DNA of 64,000 nt from positions 1-64,000 of the forward strand of contig CABXZD010000001.1 of assembly GCA_902516465.1 (NCBI GenBank), written 5' to 3'. Numbering within the stretch: position 1 is the stretch's first letter; every line of letters begins with the position of its first letter. This DNA is from an uncultured Pelagibacteraceae bacterium. GTDB taxonomy: Bacteria > Pseudomonadota > Alphaproteobacteria > Pelagibacterales > Pelagibacteraceae. Made by a program: the position numbers and the translations under genes. The notes under the pieces were generated by a model. It did no database searches and was not told where the DNA came from. It saw only the letters and a list, made by a program, of their open reading frames with translations. Positions 26,005 through 35,732 of this stretch are shown here, piece by piece.

Positions 26005-26565
26005 TCAAATTTTTTTAACGTATTCTATATTTCTCGTATCGATTATAATTTCGTCTCCTGCTTCAATAAATGGAGGCACCTGTACACTTAAACCATTGTT
26101 TAGAATGGCAGGTTTATATGAAGAAGTAACTGTTTGACCTTTCAATGCAACATCTGTTTCTTCTATCTTACAAGTTACTTGATTGGGTAAATTGACTGAT
26201 ATTGGAGTATTATTATAAAAACTGACTAATACATCTAAGTTTTCAGTCAGTAATTTACCTTTAGTGCCTATTATATTTTTTTTTATTTCTATTTGTTCAA
26301 AAGATTTTGGTTCTATAAAAAAATAATTACTTTCATCCTCATATAAGTATTGGTAATTTATTTCTTCTAATGATGCTTTTTCAACATTTTCACTAGATCT
26401 AAATCTTTCATTTAATTTTGTATTTTTATTTACACTTTTCATTTCTACTTGTGCAAACGCCCCACCTTTTCCAGGTTTTACGTGTTGAGTTTTAAGAACT
26501 TGCCATAAATCATTTTTATACTCCAACAACATTCCTACTCTTATTTCACTAGCATTAATTTTCAT
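26005..26565 (-). CDS. efp: Translation elongation factor P
   Basis: This 186-residue protein has the EF-P layout of a KOW-like first domain and two OB domains. It has LEYKNDLWQVLKTQHVKPGKGGAF with the conserved lysine loop (KPGKGG near residue 33), MEQF-like FEQIEI near 88 and the C-terminal GLSVQVPPFIEAGDEIIIDT. It helps ribosomes through proline stretches. The modification lysine in KPGKG is present, but no epmA or epmB is in this window. The ATG overlaps the thiE stop by four bases. Confidence 0.96.
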   Translation of the reverse strand: MKINASEIRVGMLLEYKNDLWQVLKTQHVKPGKGGAFAQVEMKSVNKNTKLNERFRSSENVEKASLEEINYQYLYEDESNYFFIEPKSFEQIEIKKNIIGTKGKLLTENLDVLVSFYNNTPISVNLPNQVTCKIEETDVALKGQTVTSSYKPAILNNGLSVQVPPFIEAGDEIIIDTRNIEYVKKI

Positions 26566-27176
26566 TTCAATTTTTTTATTGCATCTATCGGTTTTAGTTT
26601 TTTATTATTCCAAATGTAGCCTGAGATAGCTAAAAAGTTAGCTTTATTCAATAGTAGTTTTTTATAATTATTTGCGTTTATACCGCCGATAGCAACTATA
26701 GGCGTTTTAGTAAGCTTTCTTGCTTTTTTTAATAAATCAATAGAGGCTTTATGTTTTACATTTTTAGTTTTTGATGAATTGAACGCCCCAAGAGCTATAT
26801 AATTAGCTTTATCTTCTATAGCCTTTTTTAATAATTTGATTGAGTTATTACAAGTAATTCCTATTATTTTATTTCCAATTAATTTTCTAGCTTTAAAAAT
26901 ATTCATGTCCCTTTGACCTAAATGGCATCCATCAACATTTAATTTTTTTGTGAGAAAAACATTATCGTTTATTAAAAATTTAACATTAAATCTTTTACAT
27001 ATTTTTTTAATTTTTCTTCCAATGATTAATTTTTTTTTGAAACTTTGATTTTTTAGCCTTAGTTGAAAAAAACTTACTTTTTTCTGTTTAAGAACTTTGG
27101 TTAAATCACCATAGAAAAATTCGTTAATTTTTAATGGTGAAATGAGGTAAATAAATTTTTTTTTATTAAATCTCAA
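26562..27176 (-). CDS. thiE: Thiamine-phosphate synthase
   Basis: This 204-residue TIM barrel joins HMP pyrophosphate with the thiazole phosphate to give thiamine phosphate. It has FFQLRLKN near residue 36, KFLINDNVFLT near 67, GCHLGQRDMN near 83 and IIGITCNNS near 105, then TPIVAIGGINANN near 163. The start is a TTG at 27176, inside the last codons of fba (11-base overlap); there is no ATG before the conserved region. It is a slightly divergent member, so the assignment is good but not certain. thiD lies at 45969. Confidence 0.85.
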   Translation of the reverse strand: MRFNKKKFIYLISPLKINEFFYGDLTKVLKQKKVSFFQLRLKNQSFKKKLIIGRKIKKICKRFNVKFLINDNVFLTKKLNVDGCHLGQRDMNIFKARKLIGNKIIGITCNNSIKLLKKAIEDKANYIALGAFNSSKTKNVKHKASIDLLKKARKLTKTPIVAIGGINANNYKKLLLNKANFLAISGYIWNNKKLKPIDAIKKLK

Positions 27177-28173
27177 GATCTTTTGACCAATTTCCCTGAG
27201 CAGCTAATGTGTTCATTTTTGCTCGATGGTTAAAAACCTCTTGAGTGCCTTCAATATTGTCAATATCCCTTGACCAAAATTTTAAAGCACTTTGCTGAAG
27301 AGCTCTTCCATAAGAATAACTAATTATAAAATCAGTATCGTTAATCTTATTAATTAAATCTAGATTTTCTGTCGATTCTATTTCTGACTGTCCACCAGAT
27401 AAAAAAGCAATTCCAGGAACCTCAGTTGGTACTGAATTTTTTAAACACTTTAAAGTTAATTTAGCAACCTCTTTATTCGAAATTTTAACTTTAGATTTAT
27501 TTCCTGCTAAGATCATATTTGGTTTAAGTATAATTCCTTTTAAATCAACTTTATGTAAAATTAATTCCTCAAAGCATTTTTTAATTACCTCTGAAGTTTT
27601 TTCAAAACAATCGTTTGCTGAATGTTCACCCTCCATCAAGACCTCTGGCTCTACTATTGGAACCATATCATTTTCTTGAACTAATGCAGAATATCTTGCT
27701 AATGCGTGAGCATTAGATTGAATCGATAGTTTGCTTGGATAATTTTCAGATATATTGTAAACACCTCTCCATTTTGTAAATTTTGCGCCAAGTTTGTAAT
27801 ATTCTTTCAACCTTTCTCTTAATCCGTCTAAGCCTTCAGTAATTTTTTCATTTGTTGAGCCGGCTAAGATTTTTGCACCAGTATCAACCTTTATACCAGG
27901 GATAGAACCCATTTCTAAAATCAATTCAGGAATTTTATTTCTTTTTGAGCTTTCTTGTTTTATTGTTTCGTCATAAAGAATTACACCTCCAATACACTCA
28001 CTCATACATGACGCGCTAAATAGAGTCTCTCTAAACAATAATCTATTTTCTGGAGTTGACGGAACATTAACACCATCTAATCTTTTAGTCATTGTTCCAG
28101 TACTCTCATCCGCAGCCAAAATACCTTTCCCTTTTTCCAAAATTTTAACAGCTATGGTATTTAATTCAGACAT
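27166..28173 (-). CDS. fba: Class I fructose-bisphosphate aldolase
   Basis: The 335-residue enzyme cleaves fructose 1,6-bisphosphate or makes it in gluconeogenesis. It is the class I, Schiff-base type of animal-like aldolase: KGILAADESTGTMTKRL near residue 14, GVILYDETIKQ near 62, KWRGVYNI near 131, VPIVEPEVLMEG near 165 and the Schiff-base lysine region GIILKPNMILAG near 210, then FLSGGQSE near 254. It follows pgk with one base between. It belongs to the glycolysis/gluconeogenesis run tkt-gap-pgk-fba. Confidence 0.95.
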   Translation of the reverse strand: MSELNTIAVKILEKGKGILAADESTGTMTKRLDGVNVPSTPENRLLFRETLFSASCMSECIGGVILYDETIKQESSKRNKIPELILEMGSIPGIKVDTGAKILAGSTNEKITEGLDGLRERLKEYYKLGAKFTKWRGVYNISENYPSKLSIQSNAHALARYSALVQENDMVPIVEPEVLMEGEHSANDCFEKTSEVIKKCFEELILHKVDLKGIILKPNMILAGNKSKVKISNKEVAKLTLKCLKNSVPTEVPGIAFLSGGQSEIESTENLDLINKINDTDFIISYSYGRALQQSALKFWSRDIDNIEGTQEVFNHRAKMNTLAAQGNWSKDLEI

Positions 28174-28174
28174 A

Positions 28175-29353
28175 TTATTTTAGTGCTTTTATACCAGGAA
28201 GCTCTTTTCCTTCAAGGTATTCCAAGAATGCTCCACCAGCAGTTGAAACAAAGTTGAAATTATTTATTGCATTAATTTTATTTATTAAAGCCACAGTTTC
28301 TCCACCCCCAACGACAGAAAAAACGGATTTATCTTTATTTTTCTTAATTATAGCTTTTGCAATTTCATAACTACCATTTGCAAAATTTGGGTTTTCAAAA
28401 TAACCAGCAGGCCCGTTCCACAGAACTGTTTCACTAATTTCTATAATTTTTTGAATTTTGTCAATAGTTTTTGGCCCAATATCTAATATTAAATCATCGC
28501 TTTTAATTTTATTTAATTCTTTAACTTGTGAGGAATCATTCATATGTTTGCCAACTAAAACATCTTCTGGATAGATAATTTTGCAAGAGTGATTTTTAGA
28601 AATTTTAAAAATTTCATCAATTATTGGTTCGCAATTTTCCTCTTTAATTGACTTTCCTATTTGATTTCCTTTATAACCAAGAATAGAATTTGCCATTCCA
28701 CCAACAATAATAATATTGTTAAATTTTGGTATTAAATTTTTAATTATTCCAATTTTTGTTGAGATTTTTGATCCTCCAATAATACATGTAATTGGTTTTT
28801 TAATTTCAGTTGTAACTTTTTTTAAGGCATTTAATTCTGTCTCTAATTGTAATCCTGCAAAAGATGGTAAAAATTCTGTGATTTTACACAATGAAGCGTG
28901 GGATCTGTGCGAACAAGAAAACGCATCATTTACAAACAAATCAGCAAGTTGGGCCAATCTTTTTGCAAATGAGGCATCATTATTTTCTTCTCCTTCATAA
29001 AATCTAATATTTTCCAAAAAAACTATCTGATCATTAGAGTGTTTAAATAAATCCTCTTTTTTCAACTTAAAAATATCTTCATTAATAATACCAATCTTTC
29101 TTTGAAATTTCTTTTCTAAATTTTCACATATTGGTTTGAGAGATAGATCTTTATTTTTTTTCCCTTTTGGTCTTCCCACGTGGGAGACTATTATTACTTT
29201 TGAGTTATTACTTATTAAAAATTTAATTATTGGTAAGATTTTATCAATTCGTGTTTGATCTGTAATAACACCATCTTTTAATGGAACATTTAAATCTAAT
29301 CTAAGTAAAACTTTTTTTTGATTAAGATTCCCATAATCTCTAATATTGTTCAT
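28175..29353 (-). CDS. pgk: Phosphoglycerate kinase
   Basis: This 392-residue glycolytic kinase has VLLRLDLNVPLKDG near residue 15, SHVGRPKG near 57, FLENIRFYEGEE near 109, DLFVNDAFSCSHRSHAS near 132 and the nucleotide site VVGGGETVALI near 346. It transfers phosphate between 1,3-bisphosphoglycerate and ADP. It shares one base with the end of gap, so the two are tightly coupled. Confidence 0.97.
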   Translation of the reverse strand: MNNIRDYGNLNQKKVLLRLDLNVPLKDGVITDQTRIDKILPIIKFLISNNSKVIIVSHVGRPKGKKNKDLSLKPICENLEKKFQRKIGIINEDIFKLKKEDLFKHSNDQIVFLENIRFYEGEENNDASFAKRLAQLADLFVNDAFSCSHRSHASLCKITEFLPSFAGLQLETELNALKKVTTEIKKPITCIIGGSKISTKIGIIKNLIPKFNNIIIVGGMANSILGYKGNQIGKSIKEENCEPIIDEIFKISKNHSCKIIYPEDVLVGKHMNDSSQVKELNKIKSDDLILDIGPKTIDKIQKIIEISETVLWNGPAGYFENPNFANGSYEIAKAIIKKNKDKSVFSVVGGGETVALINKINAINNFNFVSTAGGAFLEYLEGKELPGIKALK

Positions 29354-30354
29354 TAAGAATTCTTATGAAGATACTCTACTATATCACACATTCTATTTGA
29401 AAAGGCCCACTCATTATCATACCAAGCTGAAATTTTTCCCATATTCTTCGTAACCACATTTGTTAAACTTGCATCGACTATTGAAGAAGCAGGATTGTGG
29501 TTGAAATCCACAGAAACAAGTTTCTCATTTGTGATTTTAAGAACTTTATTTTTTTTACTAAACCTCTGAAATGCCAAATTAATTTTTTCAATACTCAAGT
29601 CTTTTTTTGTGCAAAATACAAATTCAATTAAAGAAACATTTGGAGTAGGCACTCTCATTGCTATACCTTCCAATTTACCTTTTAAGGAGGGTATAATTTC
29701 ACCAATTGCCTTAGATGCACCCGTAGATGTTGGTACTATAGATTGATTTGCTGATCGAGCTCTTCTTGGATCTTTGTGGGAATTATCTAAAATTCTTTGA
29801 TCATTTGTAAAAGCGTGGATTGTTGTCATAAAACCTTTTTCAATTTCAAAATTTTCATTAAGAACATGTGCCACTGGCGCTAGACAGTTTGTAGTACATG
29901 ACGCGGCTGAAATAATTTTATCCTCTTTTTTAAACTCTGTCTCATTTACCCCAAACACAATAGTTTTGTCAGCATTTTTACATGGAGCAGAAACTATCAC
30001 TTTTTTTATTCCGTTATTTAGATGAGGTAATAATTTTTCTTTAGAATTAAATTTACCGGTACATTCAAAAACATAATCCACATCATGTTTTTTCCAATTA
30101 ATATTTTTTATATCTACTTCTTGGCTAAAAGAGATTTTATTTTTATTTATAAAAAGATATTTTTCATCAAAATTTATTTGGGCATTAAATTTACCATGAA
30201 TGGAGTCGTGTCTTAAAAGATTTGAGCAAACTTCAAGATTTGTTCTATTATTAATATGTTTAATTTCTATATCTTTAAAATTATTCTCTATAATAGATCG
30301 AATAATCATTCTTCCTATTCGCCCCATACCATTTATTCCAATTTTTATTTTCAT
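29353..30354 (-). CDS. gap: Glyceraldehyde-3-phosphate dehydrogenase
   Basis: This 333-residue enzyme has [14 protein letters not shown] at the N-terminus for NAD binding, HDSIHGKF near residue 48, the catalytic cysteine in [14 protein letters not shown] near 149, and [15 protein letters not shown] near 208, then [11 protein letters not shown] near 310. It oxidises glyceraldehyde 3-phosphate, or works in reverse for gluconeogenesis. Its start overlaps the tkt stop by four bases. Confidence 0.97.
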   Translation of the reverse strand: MKIKIGINGMGRIGRMIIRSIIENNFKDIEIKHINNRTNLEVCSNLLRHDSIHGKFNAQINFDEKYLFINKNKISFSQEVDIKNINWKKHDVDYVFECTGKFNSKEKLLPHLNNGIKKVIVSAPCKNADKTIVFGVNETEFKKEDKIISAASCTTNCLAPVAHVLNENFEIEKGFMTTIHAFTNDQRILDNSHKDPRRARSANQSIVPTSTGASKAIGEIIPSLKGKLEGIAMRVPTPNVSLIEFVFCTKKDLSIEKINLAFQRFSKKNKVLKITNEKLVSVDFNHNPASSIVDASLTNVVTKNMGKISAWYDNEWAFSNRMCDIVEYLHKNS

Positions 30355-32294
30355 AATCTCTTTTTTATTTTATCGGCAATACTCACTGGATTTAATCCAA
30401 AATATTTGTATATTTTTTTATATGGTGCACTTTTTCCAAAATCATTTACTCCAAAATTCAATCCTTTAATACCAGTATATTTTTTCCAATAACTTGTCTC
30501 AGAGGCCTCAATAGACACAACAAGTTTAGTTTCAGCTAAAATTTTATTTTTGTAGCCTTCACTTTTTTTATCAAATAATTCGTGGCAAGGCATTGAAATC
30601 ACTTTTGAATAAATGCCATCTGTGGCTAATTTATGACTTACATCAATTGCCACCTTGGTTTCTGATCCAGTTGCAAGGATTGTTAAACTTATATTTTCTC
30701 CGGATCTTAAAATTTCGTAAGCACCATTAGAAGACTCATTCTTTGATGAATTTTTTAGTCGAACAGGTTCAATTCCTTGTCGGGTTAAAGCAATTACACT
30801 CGGAGTATTTCTATTTTCGATCGCTAACTGCCAACATTCGAAAGTTTCGATTAAATCAGATGGCCTAAAAACATTTAAATTTGGAATAGATCTTAAACTT
30901 GTTAATTGTTCAACAGGCTGATGAGTAGGGCCATCTTCACCTAGTCCAATAGAGTCATGTGTGAATACATATATAACTCTTTGTTTCATCATTGCTGCCA
31001 GTCTAATGGATGGTTTGCAATAATCACTGAATATTAAAAATGTACCACCGTATGGAATTAAATTACCATGCAATGCAATTCCATTCATTATTCCACACAT
31101 TGCATGTTCTCTGACTCCATAGTGAATATAGTTTCCAGAAAAATTTCCTGGTTTCATTATTTTATGATCTTTAGTTTTGGTATTATTCGATCCAGCCAAA
31201 TCTGCTGAACCCCCAATTAGATTTGGAAGTTTTGATATGATATTTAAAAATATTTCAGATGATTTTCTTGTAGCAAGCGGATTGGAATTTTTTAAATAGT
31301 CATTTTTTTTTTTTTCAATTAAACTTTTAAATGAGTTCAAATTTTGGAAATTTTTAAGAATTCTTTTATATTTATTTTGATGTTTACTTGCTTTTTTTGA
31401 GGCACTTTTTCCAATTTTTCTCCATTGAACTAACAGTTCATTTGGTATTTTAAAAGGTTCATAGTTCCAATTGAGTTCTTTTCTAACAAGTTTAATTTCA
31501 TCTTCTCCCAAAGGACTTCCGTGGGATGATGCTTTGCCACTTTTATTTGGAGATCCATAACCAATTGTTGTTTTGCATGAAATTGCTATTGGCTTCTTTG
31601 ATTTACATGCTTTTTTAAGAGCGTTTGATATTTCTTTATAGTTATGACCATTGATTTTTAAGAAATCCCAACCATAACTCCGAAACCTTTTTTCATGATC
31701 ATCAGAAACTGCCAAGCTTGTAGGTCCATCGATTGAAATAGAATTATTATCAAAAAGCAATATTAAATTTTTAAGTTTAAGATGACCAGCTAAGCTTAAA
31801 GCTTCATGACTAATTCCCTCCATTAAGCAACCATCGCCTGCTAATACATAAGTTTTGTGATCAATTTTATTTTTTCCAAATTTTTTTTTTAAAATTTCTT
31901 CAGATATTGCAAAACCAACTGCATTCGATATTCCTTGACCTAAAGGGCCAGTTGTTGTCTCAATACCTGTGTTAGGATGATATTCGGGATGACCAGCACA
32001 AATCGAGTCTAATTGTCTAAAATCTTTAATATCATTTAATGAAACGCTTTTGTAACCCGTTAGATACAAAAGAGAGTAAAGCAACATAGACCCGTGACCG
32101 GCAGAAACAACAAATCGATCTCGATTTATCCAATCTGGATTTTTTGGACTGAAATTTAAAAAATCTTTAAATAAAACAGTAGCAACATCAGCCATTCCCA
32201 TAGGCATTCCTGGATGCCCCGAATTAGCTTTCTGAACAGCATCAATAGATAAAAACCTGATACAATTAGCTAGTTTCCTATATTGTTTATTCAA
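30351..32294 (-). CDS. tkt: Transketolase
   Basis: This thiamine diphosphate enzyme has family marks [21 protein letters not shown] near residue 13, [13 protein letters not shown] near 57, the ThDP motif [16 protein letters not shown] near 146, and [16 protein letters not shown] near 402. A frame extends to 32396, but its first 34 codons are antisense to the next gene. I choose TTG 32294 (647 residues), preceded by AGGA with five bases of spacing, and homology begins right after it. It is the first gene of the minus-strand carbon block. Confidence 0.94.
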   Translation of the reverse strand: MNKQYRKLANCIRFLSIDAVQKANSGHPGMPMGMADVATVLFKDFLNFSPKNPDWINRDRFVVSAGHGSMLLYSLLYLTGYKSVSLNDIKDFRQLDSICAGHPEYHPNTGIETTTGPLGQGISNAVGFAISEEILKKKFGKNKIDHKTYVLAGDGCLMEGISHEALSLAGHLKLKNLILLFDNNSISIDGPTSLAVSDDHEKRFRSYGWDFLKINGHNYKEISNALKKACKSKKPIAISCKTTIGYGSPNKSGKASSHGSPLGEDEIKLVRKELNWNYEPFKIPNELLVQWRKIGKSASKKASKHQNKYKRILKNFQNLNSFKSLIEKKKNDYLKNSNPLATRKSSEIFLNIISKLPNLIGGSADLAGSNNTKTKDHKIMKPGNFSGNYIHYGVREHAMCGIMNGIALHGNLIPYGGTFLIFSDYCKPSIRLAAMMKQRVIYVFTHDSIGLGEDGPTHQPVEQLTSLRSIPNLNVFRPSDLIETFECWQLAIENRNTPSVIALTRQGIEPVRLKNSSKNESSNGAYEILRSGENISLTILATGSETKVAIDVSHKLATDGIYSKVISMPCHELFDKKSEGYKNKILAETKLVVSIEASETSYWKKYTGIKGLNFGVNDFGKSAPYKKIYKYFGLNPVSIADKIKKRL

Positions 32295-32347
32295 AATTAT
32301 CCTGTCTAGACTAAGAAGATTCGATTTAATAATATATTTATATATAT

Positions 32348-32671
32348 ATGAATTCTGTGATCGAAAAAGAAAAAAAATTAAATTTAGCGCTAACAAAATT
32401 AAAAAATTTAAATCTAGAAAACCCAGATATTAAAAATAATCTCAAAAATCTCACACTTCAAAAAAATCAATTAGAAATTGAAAAACAGGAATTAGAGGAA
32501 AAATATAAAAATTTAATGATGGATTTTAATAATTTAACTAAAAAATTTGATGAGTTTAAAGAGCGAGAGGATATTGAACAAAAAAAACAACTTGAGTTTT
32601 CAGAAAAAATTGATGAATTAAATCAAGAAACAGATACTTTGTTAGATGAAATAGATAAATGGCAAACGTAA
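32348..32671 (+). CDS. Small coiled-coil protein upstream of zapA
   Basis: This 107-residue protein is almost entirely a predicted coiled coil with heptad-like Leu, Ile and charged residues and no Gly or Pro after residue 26. It resembles the DUF4164 type of short alphaproteobacterial proteins found next to zapA. Its end overlaps zapA by 13 bases, so the two are probably co-translated. A role alongside ZapA at the division ring is a guess from position. It is divergent from tkt across 53 bases. Confidence 0.65.
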   Translation: MNSVIEKEKKLNLALTKLKNLNLENPDIKNNLKNLTLQKNQLEIEKQELEEKYKNLMMDFNNLTKKFDEFKEREDIEQKKQLEFSEKIDELNQETDTLLDEIDKWQT

Positions 32672-33102
32672 GTATTAAATTTAATGGAAAAGAATTTTTA
32701 TTATCTTGTGATGACGGACAAGAGGATCATTTAGAGGAGTTATTAATTCAAATTAATCAAAAGTTTAATGAACTTAAGAACGATTTGGGAAATTTAGGTG
32801 AAAATAAACTTTTATTAATTACTGCTGTAAAAGTAATGGATGAATACCACGAAACCAAAAAAAAAGTAGAACAGAAAAAAATTGAGCTTAAGAATCTTTC
32901 AAATAAATTTAAAGAATTAAAATCATTAATTTATGATTATAAGGATCAAAAAGAGTTAGAAATCACAGAGTTAAACAAAAATCATATTAAACTAAAAAAT
33001 GAAATTGAAATAAATAAAAAAAACTACGAAAAATTAATCGACGAGGCCGCCGATGAAATCACAGACTTTGTCGAAAAAGCGAATTTAGAAAACTTATCTT
33101 AA
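32659..33102 (+). CDS. zapA: Cell division protein ZapA
   Basis: This 147-residue protein has the ZapA globular part, [30 protein letters not shown] in outline (residues 4 to 33), then LLLITAVKVMDEY near 50, followed by a long coiled coil. ZapA crosslinks FtsZ filaments in the division ring. It is longer than E. coli ZapA (109) because of an extended tail. The folate cyclo-ligase gene follows at 10 bases, the same neighbour as in many proteobacteria. Confidence 0.88.
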   Translation: MANVSIKFNGKEFLLSCDDGQEDHLEELLIQINQKFNELKNDLGNLGENKLLLITAVKVMDEYHETKKKVEQKKIELKNLSNKFKELKSLIYDYKDQKELEITELNKNHIKLKNEIEINKKNYEKLIDEAADEITDFVEKANLENLS

Positions 33103-33111
33103 TAAATTTTT

Positions 33112-33648
33112 GTGCATAAATCAAAAATAAGAAAAAAAATATTAAAAATTAGAAAAAGAGACCATTTAAAAAAGAATATAATAAATTTTAAAGCAATACT
33201 TAATATTATTAAAAAAAAAAAGATTATCGGAAAAAATATAGGAGGATATTATCCCTATAATTATGAAGTTGATGTTATGCAAATTTTAAATAAATTTCAA
33301 AAATTGAAATTTACTGTTTCAATGCCTAAAATTAAAAAAAATTTTCAAATGGATTTTTTTAAATGGTCTTCAAAAGACCCGTTAATTGTTAACAAATATG
33401 GAATCCCAGAACCAATTTCAAATAAGATCAAATATCCTGATATTTTGTTAGTACCAGTTGTGGCTTACGACAAATATTTGAATAGAATTGGTTATGGTGG
33501 CGGATTTTACGATAGATATATTAAAAAAATTAAGAAAAAAAAAAAAATTACTGCAATTGGATTGGCTTATTCATTTCAAGAGGTAAGAAAAGTACCTACA
33601 AAAAATTATGATATTAAACTTGATTTCGTAATAACTGAAAAAGATTAA
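33112..33648 (+). CDS. 5-formyltetrahydrofolate cyclo-ligase
   Basis: This 178-residue enzyme converts 5-formyltetrahydrofolate to 5,10-methenyltetrahydrofolate with ATP, recycling folate. It starts with GTG 9 bases after zapA. The family marks are a basic N-terminus KSKIRKKILKIRKR, IGGYYPYNYEVDV near residue 44, ILLVPVVAYDKYLNRIGYGGGFYDR near 110 and KLDFVITE at the end. The zapA-cyclo-ligase pair is common, but the 6S RNA often found between them does not fit in the gap here. Confidence 0.9.
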   Translation: MHKSKIRKKILKIRKRDHLKKNIINFKAILNIIKKKKIIGKNIGGYYPYNYEVDVMQILNKFQKLKFTVSMPKIKKNFQMDFFKWSSKDPLIVNKYGIPEPISNKIKYPDILLVPVVAYDKYLNRIGYGGGFYDRYIKKIKKKKKITAIGLAYSFQEVRKVPTKNYDIKLDFVITEKD

Positions 33649-33649
33649 A

Positions 33650-34453
33650 ATGAGAATATTATTTCTAGGAGATGTTGTGGGAATTTCAGGTTGTTCGAAA
33701 TTAACTGAAAATCTTTCATACCAACTAAAATTAAATAAAATAGATTTTGTAATAGTAAATGGAGAAAATGCAGATAAAACTGGAGTAGGTTTAACAAAAA
33801 AAATTTGCGAGGATTTTTTTATTTGTGGGGTGAATGTAATAACAACAGGTAACCACGTCTGGGACCAAAAGGAAATAATGAATTTTATTGATGAAGAAAG
33901 TCGAATACTACGACCTAAAAATTTATTTGAGCCCTCTCCTGGAAAGGGTTTTACAATTTACACCACAAAAGAAAATATGAAAATTGGTGTACTTAATTTG
34001 ATGGGAAACGTTTTTATGAAGAAATGCGATGATGTTTTTATAACTGCAAAAAAATTTATGAATGAATATAAGTTAAAAAAGGATTATGATTTTCTAGTAG
34101 TTGATTTTCATGGAGAAATCACAAGTGAAAAAAATGCAATAGGTCATTATTTTGATGGTAAAGCAACTCTTGTAGTGGGAACTCATACACACATTCCAAC
34201 TAACGACCTTAGAATTTTAAAAAATGGAACTGCATATCAAACAGATGCAGGAATGTGTGGAGATTATGACTCAGTCATAGGAATGGATAAAATTAATTCT
34301 ATAAATCGATTTATGAAAAAAGACTCTGTAAAACATTTTCCTGCAAAGGGAGAGGCTACCTTAAGTGGGGTAATAGTTGAGTGTGATATTAAAACTGGTT
34401 TAGCTAGTAAAGTTGAAAGTTACATTTTCGGAGGTCAGTTAAATCGTACCTAA
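33650..34453 (+). CDS. YmdB-family metallophosphoesterase
   Basis: This 267-residue protein has the TIGR00282 pattern: ILFLGDVVGISGC at the N-terminus, VNGENADKTGVGLT near residue 36, ITTGNHVWDQKE near 64, VDFHGEITSEKNAIGHYFDGK near 150 and GTHTHIPTNDLRIL near 177, with the GMCGDYDSVIGM loop near 200. In Bacillus, YmdB hydrolyses 2',3'-cAMP and affects biofilm formation. Here its role is unknown. It is followed 7 bases later by yebC. Confidence 0.9.
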   Translation: MRILFLGDVVGISGCSKLTENLSYQLKLNKIDFVIVNGENADKTGVGLTKKICEDFFICGVNVITTGNHVWDQKEIMNFIDEESRILRPKNLFEPSPGKGFTIYTTKENMKIGVLNLMGNVFMKKCDDVFITAKKFMNEYKLKKDYDFLVVDFHGEITSEKNAIGHYFDGKATLVVGTHTHIPTNDLRILKNGTAYQTDAGMCGDYDSVIGMDKINSINRFMKKDSVKHFPAKGEATLSGVIVECDIKTGLASKVESYIFGGQLNRT

Positions 34454-34460
34454 TTTATTT

Positions 34461-35183
34461 ATGGCAGGTCATTCACATTGGGCAGGAATTAAACACAAAA
34501 AAGGTAAGGCCGATAAACAGAGATCTAAAATTTTTTCTAAATTATCTAAAGAAATTACTGTGGCAGCTAAGTTAGGTGACAAAGATCCAGCCATAAACCC
34601 AAGACTTAGATCAGCTATCCAATCAGCTCGGTCGGCAAATATGCCAAAGGAAAATATTGAGAGAGCTATTGATAAGTCATCAATTAATACGGAGTTAAAT
34701 TTTGAAAATTTAAGATACGAGGGTTTTGGTCCTGAAAAAGTTGCAGTTATTATTGAGGCTTTGACAGATAATAAAAATAGAACCGCATCAAATATAAGAA
34801 CAATTTTTCAAAAAGCTGGAGGAAGTCTTGGTTCTCAGGGGTCAGCTTCACATAACTTTAATCAATTAGGAGTGATTAAAATTGATAAACAAGAGATTTC
34901 AGATGAGAAAATTTTTGAATTAGCTACCGAAGCTGGAGCGTATGAATGTCAATCAAGTAATGATATTCATGAAATCCAATGTCCAATTAATGAAATTTAC
35001 AAAGTTAAAAAAGAATTGGAGAAAGAAATAAATAATTTTATATCTACAGAAATAGAGTGGATAGCTTTGAATAATGTTGAAATCTCAAAAGAAAAAAAAG
35101 AGGATTTAATAAACTTTTTTGAAACTTTAGAGGATGATGATGATATACAAAATATATACACTAATGCGAAATTTTTAAAATAG
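34461..35183 (+). CDS. yebC: YebC/PmpR-family protein
   Basis: The 240-residue protein matches the YebC family end to end: AGHSHWAGIKHKKGKADKQRSKIFSKL at the start in outline, then DPAINPRLRSAIQSARSANMPKENIERAI near residue 40 and YEGFGPEKVAVIIEALTDNKNRTASNIRTIF near 88. Family members are DNA-binding regulators or, as shown for some relatives, translation factors that relieve ribosome stalling. In many alphaproteobacteria it precedes ruvCAB; here only a RuvC-like gene follows. Confidence 0.95.
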   Translation: MAGHSHWAGIKHKKGKADKQRSKIFSKLSKEITVAAKLGDKDPAINPRLRSAIQSARSANMPKENIERAIDKSSINTELNFENLRYEGFGPEKVAVIIEALTDNKNRTASNIRTIFQKAGGSLGSQGSASHNFNQLGVIKIDKQEISDEKIFELATEAGAYECQSSNDIHEIQCPINEIYKVKKELEKEINNFISTEIEWIALNNVEISKEKKEDLINFFETLEDDDDIQNIYTNAKFLK

Positions 35184-35186
35184 ATC

Positions 35187-35681
35187 ATGTTAATTATTGG
35201 AATAGACCCTGGGATATCTGGATCAATTTGTTTTTTAAAGGATGGTAAAATTCTTGATGTTGTTGATATGCCCACAATGGCAGATGGAAAAAAAAATAAA
35301 AAACAAGTTAACGGTTCACAGATTTATAATGAAATTTCAAAAAAAATTGGGAAAGAGGAAAATCAAAACATAAGAGTGATAATTGAACATGTTTCTGCTA
35401 TGCCAGGACAAGGAGTCACAAGCATGTTTAACTTTGGACAATCATTTGGAATTCTCAAAGGAATATGTTCAGCAATGCAATTACCAATGTATTTTGTGAG
35501 ACCAGCTAAATGGAAAAAATATTTTAACCTTATCAATTCCGAGAAAGATGCAAGTAGGACAAAAGCAATAGAAATATTTCCATATTTTTCATCTCAATTA
35601 TCAAAAAAAAAGGACTCTAATAAGGCTGATGCTATCTTGATCTCAAATTTCTATTATGAAACTTATAAAATTGACGAATAA
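35187..35681 (+). CDS. RuvC-like endonuclease (phage-type RNase H fold)
   Basis: This 164-residue RNase H-fold protein has the acidic catalytic pattern: GIDPGISGSICFL at residue 5, the glutamate in VIIEHVSAMPGQGVTSMFNFG near 69, and a C-terminal DSNKADAILIS near 147. Classical RuvC reads GIDPGxxxTGWG and lacks the AMPGQG-x-SMFNFG motif, which is typical of phage-type and alphaproteobacterial RuvC-like resolvases. It occupies the slot of ruvC after yebC, but no ruvA or ruvB follows. Holliday-junction cleavage is the likely role. Confidence 0.78.
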   Translation: MLIIGIDPGISGSICFLKDGKILDVVDMPTMADGKKNKKQVNGSQIYNEISKKIGKEENQNIRVIIEHVSAMPGQGVTSMFNFGQSFGILKGICSAMQLPMYFVRPAKWKKYFNLINSEKDASRTKAIEIFPYFSSQLSKKKDSNKADAILISNFYYETYKIDE

Positions 35682-35732
35682 TCAAAAATTATTAAGACAA
35701 AATCATGACACATTTAAGTGTGAGAAGACTTT

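Noticed and set aside
32295-32396. Longer N-terminus of transketolase
   Set aside because: The extra 34 codons are antisense to the coiled-coil gene, have no homology, and a TTG with AGGA lies at the point where family similarity starts.
33090-33115. Place where a 6S RNA might be expected between zapA and the folate cyclo-ligase gene
   Set aside because: Only about 10 bases separate the two genes, so no 6S RNA fits here.
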